Source of the DNA: Chloroflexota bacterium
Lineage (GTDB): Bacteria; Chloroflexota; Dehalococcoidia; Tepidiformales; Tepidiformaceae
DNA length: 64,000 bases
Reading direction: 5' to 3'
NCBI GenBank assembly: GCA_016234445.1
Contig: JACRBT010000001.1
Span: forward strand, 1 to 64,000
A model generated the notes under the pieces. The model searched no databases. It was not told the origin of the DNA and was given only the letters and a program-made list of their open reading frames with translations. The translations under genes were made by a program, and so were the position numbers. Shown one piece after another: positions 59,278 to 64,000 of the stretch. The number at the start of each line of letters is the position of its first letter. The first letter of the stretch is position 1.

Positions 59278-60171
59278 TTAACGGTCGCCGGCGAAGTCGC
59301 GGAGGAGCGTCTTCATCCCGGGTTTGAAGACCACCTTTCCTTCGATCACCACGATCTCGTTGTTGAGGAAGAGTTGGGCCGCCCGGCTGAGGACGTTGCC
59401 TTCGAGGGCGCGGCCCTTCGCCCTGACGTCGTCGACTGAGTCAACGCCAACGTCGATCTGGAAGACGTCCTGGAGGATGATCGGGCCGGCGTCGAGCTCC
59501 TCCGTGACGAAGTGGGCGGTGCAGCCGCTGACGCGGACGCCGTCCTCCCAGGCACGGCGATAGGGATTGGCCCCGGGGAAGTACGGCAGGAGCGAGGGGT
59601 GGATGTTGATGATCCGCCCTCGGTAGGGGGCCACAACGGTCTCGGTGAGGACCTGCATGTAGCGGGCAAGGATCACGACGTCGGGGCTGTAGCGCTCAAG
59701 TTCGGACAGGAGGAAGGCTTCGTGGGCGGGCTTGTCGAGGCTCGGCGCCCAGGAGAAGGGGATGCCCGCCTCCTCGGCGATGCGACGGAGCGAGTCGTGA
59801 TTCGAAAGTACAGCGACGAGCTCGCCGTTGAGAACGTTCGCGCGCCAGTCGGCGATGAGCTGTTCGAGGCAGTGGGGTTCGCGACTGACGAGGACGGCGA
59901 CACGGCGGCGTTCGCGGCGGTTGTGGAGGGTGACGCGGATCTCCATGCCGATTTCGGAGCCGATCTCGAGGAGGCCCGTGACAAGTTCGTCCAGGCTGGC
60001 GGAGGCGTCGGTGATGTCGACGAGCATGTCCATCAGGAACTGCCCGCGAAGGACGCGTTGTTCGATGTCTTCGATGTTGATGTCGCGACTGGCGAGGAAG
60101 GTGCTGAGCCTGGCGACGACGCCCTTCTGGTCGCGCCCAAGCACGCTGACGATGGCAAGAACGCGGGCCAT
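59278..60171 (-). CDS. purU: Formyltetrahydrofolate deformylase
   Basis: 297 aa. N-terminal ACT domain (VSVLGRDQKGVVARLSTFL) for regulation, and a formyltransferase domain with the catalytic Asn-His-Asp: IINIHPSLLPYFPGANPY and GCTAHFVTEELDAGPII. Releases formate from 10-formyl-THF to balance one-carbon units. GGAGGT lies 5 nt before the ATG. Faces away from the peptide ABC operon. Confidence 0.95.
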   Translation of the reverse strand: MARVLAIVSVLGRDQKGVVARLSTFLASRDINIEDIEQRVLRGQFLMDMLVDITDASASLDELVTGLLEIGSEIGMEIRVTLHNRRERRRVAVLVSREPHCLEQLIADWRANVLNGELVAVLSNHDSLRRIAEEAGIPFSWAPSLDKPAHEAFLLSELERYSPDVVILARYMQVLTETVVAPYRGRIINIHPSLLPYFPGANPYRRAWEDGVRVSGCTAHFVTEELDAGPIILQDVFQIDVGVDSVDDVRAKGRALEGNVLSRAAQLFLNNEIVVIEGKVVFKPGMKTLLRDFAGDR

Positions 60172-60599
60172 GGCTACCTCCGAAAGGCTCTTGCCAGCGT
60201 AGGGGAGCGGCTGGTGAGGGTCGACAAGCCGGGGCTTGCCCCTTTGACGAGAAATCCACAGGCTATGCATCGGACGTATGGATAGATGGAAAAGGGGAGC
60301 GTGGAGCCCGCGTGTTAGCCCGTCCGTTGTCGTTGACGAGGCGCCCTGGGGGCAATGCCGGCCGGTGGAGCGGGCAGCCCCATGAAAGACGGTCCCCGGG
60401 GGCGGAGCCGGGAGGCATTGGCGCCGTCAATAGCTCAGGCGTCTGCCCTGCGACGATTCCAATCACTGTGTGCATAAGCAGGAGGTGGAACGCGAAATTG
60501 CCCTGACAACGCGGCCGCAGAGGTCAAGAGATATTGACTTTAGCGGATCTGACGCGCACCTTACCGTCCGGTTAATCGATGAGGAGGGAACCAATTACG
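60172..60599. other. 428-bp non-coding region between purU and peptide ABC operon
   Basis: Longest gap in the window. It carries a structured segment at 60333-60430, a TTGACT (60534-60539) as possible -35, and GAGGAGGG (60581-60588) as ribosome binding site for the next gene. A 31-codon ORF (60382-60477) is present but lacks a ribosome binding site and I do not count it as a gene. No tRNA or riboswitch class is recognised. Confidence 0.6.
60333..60430. ncRNA. Candidate structured RNA element
   Basis: A long interrupted stem: TTGAC (60333-60337) with GTCAA (60426-60430), GGCGCC (60340-60345) with GGCGCC (60420-60425), AATGCC (60354-60359) with GGCATT (60414-60419), with a 2-nt bulge and an 8-nt internal bulge. 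The enclosed 54 nt can fold into further helices (GCCCC with GGGGC). It could act in the leader of either purU (minus) or the ABC operon (plus). It matches no riboswitch I recognise. Confidence 0.35.
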
Positions 60600-62315
60600 A
60601 TGACCAAACCTATCTGGAGGATGCTCCTGGGCATCCTCGCCGTCTTCGGCGTCATGGCGATCGCTGTTGCCTGTGGCGACGACGATGATGACGACACAGG
60701 CGCCGCTACCAACACCGCGGCCCCCGGGGCCTCGCCCACCGCTGACGCGAAGCCGTCGGGCACCATCACCATCCGCACCATCCAGTTCGAAACCTGGGAT
60801 CCGCACTTCTCGGACTTCAACCAGGACATCGAACACTTCTTCATGGTCTGGCGGGGGCTTTACAACCTCGACGCCGCCAACCTGCCTCAGCCGGCGATGG
60901 CCGACGGCAAGCCCACGGTTTCCGCCGACGGCAAGACCTACACCGTCAAGGTGCAGGCAGGCCTGAAGTGGTCTGATGGGCAGCCCCTGGACGCCAACGA
61001 CTTCGTGCTGGGCGTGCAGCGCACCTGCAACCCGGACAACGCCGGGCACTACCAGTACATCCTGACGGCCATCGTGGGCTGCGACGCCTACTACGCCGCG
61101 GGCAAGGAAACTCCTGCCAAGAAGGATGAGCTCCTGAAGGCAGTCGGCGTCCGCGCCGTGGACGCCACCACGATCGAGTTCAAGCTGACCGACCCTCAGC
61201 CGACCTTCCCGATCCTCCTCGCCCTCTGGCCCACCTTCCCGGCCCCCAAGCACCTTCTCAAGACGGTCGACGCCGCCTGGCCCGGCCCGCTGCAGAACGT
61301 GTACAACGGCCCCTTCAAGCCTTCTGAGTACACGGAGAAGGACCACATGACGATGGTCCCGAACCCGAACTACACCCAGAAGGAAAAGGCGAAGATCGAG
61401 AAGCTTGTCCTTCGCTACATCGACGACGCGGCCGTGGCCCTGAACGCCTACCGCGCCGGCGAAATCGACGCGACCCTCGTTCCTTCGACCCAGCTTGACG
61501 CCGTGAAGAAGGACGCGGTCCTCAGCAAGGAACTCGTTTCCTATGCGGCGGTCCGGACCACCGGCCTCGAGCCGAACCTGAAGGACCCGCTGATGGCCAA
61601 GCTCGAAGTGCGCCTTGCACTCTCCCAGGCCACCGACCGCAAGACGCTGAACGACGTCGTCCTCAAGGGCGCCAACATCCCGTCGACCACCTGGATGCCG
61701 CCGGCTCGTTCTGGCACGAACCCCACGGCGTTTGACGCGGCGATCGGGTTCGACGTGGCCAAGGCGAAGGAGAACATGAAGAAGGCCGGTTACGAGAACG
61801 GCGCCGGCTTCCCCAAGCTCGTCCTTCTCCAGACCGACACCGCGACCAACAAGGCGATCGGGGAGTTCCTCCAGGCGGAATGGAAGAAGCACCTGGGGAT
61901 CACCATCGAGCTCGAGTACACCGACTCGAAGACGCGGTCCAGCCGCTTCAACAGCGGGCAGTTCCAGCTGGTCCTCGGTGGTTGGGGCGAAGACTACCCC
62001 GACCCTGAGAACTGGATCCTCGGCCTCTACGAGACCGGCGGCTCCATCAACAAGCAGAGCTGCTCGATGAAGGCCATCGACGACCTCATCGCCAAGGCGA
62101 AGTACAACACCAACGACGAGCAGCGCCGCCAGCAGTACCGCGACGTCGAAAAGCTCGTCGTGGAGAACATCTGCGGCCAGGGCCCCATGTGGCAGGTCGG
62201 CTTCCACGCAGTCGTGAAGCCCCACATCAAGGGGATGATCGAAAACAAGAAGCCCGACGACAAGCAGATCCCGGGCGACCTGTACGTCGAGCTCTGGACC
62301 ACGAGCAAGAAGTAG
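60600..62315 (+). CDS. Peptide/oligopeptide ABC importer binding lipoprotein
   Basis: 571 aa, SBP family 5 (DppA/OppA type). Lipobox IAVAC with Cys25 for lipid attachment, then an acidic linker (six Asp) and the large two-lobed binding domain (GTITIRTIQFETWDPHF near the start). Binds peptides or similar ligand outside the membrane. GAGGAGGG 11 nt before the ATG at 60600. Two strong hairpins follow its stop codon before the permease genes, which should give it higher expression than the permeases. Confidence 0.93.
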   Translation: MTKPIWRMLLGILAVFGVMAIAVACGDDDDDDTGAATNTAAPGASPTADAKPSGTITIRTIQFETWDPHFSDFNQDIEHFFMVWRGLYNLDAANLPQPAMADGKPTVSADGKTYTVKVQAGLKWSDGQPLDANDFVLGVQRTCNPDNAGHYQYILTAIVGCDAYYAAGKETPAKKDELLKAVGVRAVDATTIEFKLTDPQPTFPILLALWPTFPAPKHLLKTVDAAWPGPLQNVYNGPFKPSEYTEKDHMTMVPNPNYTQKEKAKIEKLVLRYIDDAAVALNAYRAGEIDATLVPSTQLDAVKKDAVLSKELVSYAAVRTTGLEPNLKDPLMAKLEVRLALSQATDRKTLNDVVLKGANIPSTTWMPPARSGTNPTAFDAAIGFDVAKAKENMKKAGYENGAGFPKLVLLQTDTATNKAIGEFLQAEWKKHLGITIELEYTDSKTRSSRFNSGQFQLVLGGWGEDYPDPENWILGLYETGGSINKQSCSMKAIDDLIAKAKYNTNDEQRRQQYRDVEKLVVENICGQGPMWQVGFHAVVKPHIKGMIENKKPDDKQIPGDLYVELWTTSKK

Positions 62316-62321
62316 TTTCAA

Positions 62322-62355
62322 GGCTGGCCGGGGGCACCTGTGCCCTCGGCCGGCC
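62322..62355 (+). other. Strong intercistronic hairpin 1
   Basis: GGCTGGCCGGGGGCAC paired with GTGCCCTCGGCCGGCC (16 pairs, two G-U), directly after the lipoprotein stop codon. No T-run follows, so more likely an mRNA-stabilising element than a terminator. Confidence 0.7.
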
Positions 62356-62377
62356 CGCCACTTCAACGACGACTAGC

Positions 62378-62418
62378 GCGGACCGGAGCCTTGCCTCAAC
62401 GACGAGGCTCCGGTCCGC
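62378..62418 (+). other. Strong intercistronic hairpin 2
   Basis: GCGGACCGGAGCC paired with GGCTCCGGTCCGC (13 perfect pairs) around a 15-nt loop, 20 nt before the permease ATG. Confidence 0.7.
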
Positions 62419-62438
62419 ATCCTCACAGGACGGCCGCC

Positions 62439-63356
62439 ATGCTCGCCTATGCCATTCGACGTGTCCTGCTCATCATCCCGCTGATCTGGGCGGTCGCGAC
62501 CATCACCTTTTTCCTCATGCACGGCATCGAAGGTGGACCCTTCGACTCGGACAAGCCGCTTTCGGAGACCGCCCGGGCGAGGCTTAACGAGCGGTACGAT
62601 CTCGACGGCTCGCTACCGAGCCAGTACGGGAACTACCTCTGGAACCTGGCCCATGGGGACCTCGGGATTTCTGTTTCCAACGACCGCGATATCACCGACA
62701 TCATCCGAGAGCGGCTGCCGATCTCGGCGCAACTCGGCATCTGCGCTTTCCTGTTTGCCTGCACCTTCGGTCTGACCCTCGGCGCAGTGGCCGCGATCAA
62801 CCAGAACGGGGTGGGCGACTACATCGGGGTGTTCCTCGCGACAGCAGGAGCGGCCTTACCGAGTTTTGTGTTGGCGCCGCTGCTCGTGATTACCTTCGCG
62901 CTCAAGCTGAACTGGTTCGACGTACTTGGCTGGGAGCTGTGGAACTACCACAAGATGGTGCTCCCAACGATCTCGCTGGGGCTCCTGCCGGCGGCCTTCA
63001 TCGCCCGTATTTCACGGGCTTCGATGCTGGACATCCTCCGCCAGGACTACATCCGCACCGCCCGGTCGAAGGGGCTTACGGAAGTTGGGGTGGTGGTTCG
63101 GCACGCGGTCAAGAACGCGCTGATCCCCGTGCTTACGGTCCTGGGCCCGATCTTCGCCGGACTGGTCACGGGGTCGTTCATCGTGGAGCGTGCTTTCGCA
63201 ATCCCCGGCCTTGGAACCACGTTCGTCAACTCCGTGCTTATCCGCGACTATGGGCTGATCATGGGCGTCACGCTCTTCTTCGCCATCCTCATCGCCGTCA
63301 TGAATCTCATCGTGGACCTGCTTTACGCCGTGGCCGATCCGCGAATCCGCCTCTAG
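62439..63356 (+). CDS. Peptide ABC importer permease, DppB/OppB type
   Basis: 305 aa with about six transmembrane helices. N-terminal RRVLLIIPLIWAVATITFFLMH and the EAA-like coupling loop RQDYIRTARSKGLTEVGVV near residue 200 that contacts the ATPase. Follows the lipoprotein gene after two hairpins and precedes the second permease by 10 nt. Confidence 0.95.
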   Translation: MLAYAIRRVLLIIPLIWAVATITFFLMHGIEGGPFDSDKPLSETARARLNERYDLDGSLPSQYGNYLWNLAHGDLGISVSNDRDITDIIRERLPISAQLGICAFLFACTFGLTLGAVAAINQNGVGDYIGVFLATAGAALPSFVLAPLLVITFALKLNWFDVLGWELWNYHKMVLPTISLGLLPAAFIARISRASMLDILRQDYIRTARSKGLTEVGVVVRHAVKNALIPVLTVLGPIFAGLVTGSFIVERAFAIPGLGTTFVNSVLIRDYGLIMGVTLFFAILIAVMNLIVDLLYAVADPRIRL

Positions 63357-63366
63357 GGGAACAAGA

Positions 63367-64000
63367 ATGGCCTCCGAAAGCACGATCCGTCAGCCTTTCG
63401 ACTTCGCGGCGGAGCAGCTGTCCACCGAGCAGCGAGGGCTTTGGGAACAGGCCTTCCGGCGGCTGATCCGCAACCGGCTGGCGTTCGCCGCCGGTCTGCT
63501 GCTGGGCGTCCTTGTGATCCTCTCGCTCGGAGCTGAGTTCCTGCCGGCGATCCAGCGCCACGACCCGATCATCCAGGACTACGGGATCACCAACCAGGGC
63601 CCGAGCATGACTCACTGGCTCGGAACGGACATCCTGGGGCGGGACATGTGGGCGCGGCTCCTCCAGGGGACGCTCTTTTCGCTCAAGATCGGGCTCGGGA
63701 CGCAGGTGATCATCCTGCTCATCGGGATCTCGGTTGGGATGTCGGCGGCGCTGGCTGGGCACAAGAGCGACAGCATCCTCATGTGGCTCACCGATCTCGC
63801 CTACGCCTTTCCGGACCTGCTGGCCATCATCATGATGCGGCAGATGTTGTTTGGCCGGGACTGGCCGATCATCGGCAAGGGTGACCCGCAGATCCCGGGG
63901 CTCCCGTCGGCGCTGTTAGCAACGATCCTGGCCATTTCGTTCGTGAGCTGGGTGACCGTCGCCCGGCTCGTCCGCGGCCAAATGTTGTCGATCAAGGAAC
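63367..64000 (+). CDS. Peptide ABC importer permease, DppC/OppC type (partial)
   Basis: Reads open from ATG 63367 to the window edge (211 codons visible). N-terminal cytoplasmic segment (EQAFRRLIRNRLAFAAG), first helix LLLGVLVILSLG, family motif HWLGTDILGRDMWARLLQGT and further helices. The EAA loop begins at the cut (SWVTVARLVRGQMLSIKE). Remaining operon genes, probably DppD/DppF ATPases, lie beyond the window. Confidence 0.93.
   Translation, partial: MASESTIRQPFDFAAEQLSTEQRGLWEQAFRRLIRNRLAFAAGLLLGVLVILSLGAEFLPAIQRHDPIIQDYGITNQGPSMTHWLGTDILGRDMWARLLQGTLFSLKIGLGTQVIILLIGISVGMSAALAGHKSDSILMWLTDLAYAFPDLLAIIMMRQMLFGRDWPIIGKGDPQIPGLPSALLATILAISFVSWVTVARLVRGQMLSIKE

Noticed and set aside
60382-60477. 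31-codon ORF within the structured region before the peptide importer
   Set aside because: No ribosome binding site, no close -10 element and Arg/Gly/Pro-rich composition typical of random frames in GC-rich DNA.
60301-60480. tRNA, SRP RNA, RNase P RNA or known riboswitch in the 60.3-kb gap
   Set aside because: No T-loop GTTCGA, no GGAAGCAGCC-type SRP loop, no RNase P core and no conserved cobalamin, TPP, glycine, ZTP or THF boxes were found.
1-64000. CRISPR arrays, insertion sequences, phage or integrase genes
   Set aside because: No spaced direct-repeat arrays, transposase or integrase motifs, or attachment duplications were seen on reading both strands.

Overview
The window is about 64 kb of GC-rich (roughly 68-70% by eye) bacterial chromosome. 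It is almost fully coding, with many 1-8 nt stop/start overlaps and GTG or TTG starts. I see no rRNA, tRNA, CRISPR array, transposase or phage gene. The gene set suggests a free-living, probably aerobic heterotroph: bactofilin, DUF402, F420-type LLM oxidoreductase, family III CoA-transferases, thiolase-fold/DUF35 pairs, a MaoC pair, an acyl-CoA dehydrogenase and a Dpp/Opp importer. The best guess, by inference only, is Chloroflexota (Dehalococcoidia/Tepidiforma-like); no marker here proves it.

Layout. 0-5 kb (minus strand): bactofilin, leuS with a possible leucine-rich leader peptide, an MgtC-type membrane protein and a hypothetical. 4.6-16.7 kb (minus): GH13 glucosidase, a hypothetical, argG, an SdpI-like membrane protein, a nitrilase, argD, ppk1, a GNAT, argB, argJ and argC. 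This is a large arginine-biosynthesis cluster (argCJB tightly coupled, argD and argG further down) with polyphosphate kinase and a nitrilase embedded. 16.9-20.1 kb (plus): MBL-fold hydrolase, a thiolase-fold + DUF35 pair, a VOC protein and a self-contained 64-aa gene. 20.1-25.8 kb (minus): SDR, an unusually large FtsX-type permease with its ATPase, and DUF309. 25.8-32.2 kb: small membrane protein, DUF402, argS, DUF429, inositol-phosphatase family, UbiA prenyltransferase, cinA. 32.2-44.9 kb: acyl-CoA and small-molecule metabolism (acyl-CoA dehydrogenase, TSUP exporter, small oxidoreductase/monooxygenase-type genes, membrane Rieske protein, kynureninase-like enzyme, second MBL enzyme, LLM oxidoreductase, 3-hydroxyacyl-CoA dehydrogenase, split hot-dog hydratase, two CoA-transferases). 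45.0-47.2 kb: secreted beta-helix/PKD protein. 47.3-53.8 kb: assimilatory sulfate reduction (Na/Pi-type transporter, cysN, cysD, cysC, cysH, divergent sulfite reductase). 53.9-60.2 kb: GNAT, second thiolase-fold + DUF35 pair, hemB, a small Cys/His protein, a Fur-family regulator, purU. 60.2-64 kb: a long leader region, then a peptide-type ABC importer (binding lipoprotein, two permeases, the second cut by the window edge).

Regulation. Many genes carry a TANNNT-like -10 element only 5-9 nt upstream of the start codon, which points to widespread leaderless mRNA. Three intergenic regions carry TGTGA-N6-(T/G)CACA palindromes of CRP/FNR (or Rex) type, and a weaker fourth precedes the Rieske gene. 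The divergent cysH/sulfite-reductase promoters share one 12-bp palindrome that holds both -35 boxes. The most original leads are the leuS leader ORF, the candidate sulfate/anion transporter in the cys operon, the two thiolase-fold/DUF35 modules that lack the thiolase Cys and His, the hot-dog pair lacking the usual hydratase His, and a structured non-coding segment at 60.33-60.43 kb.
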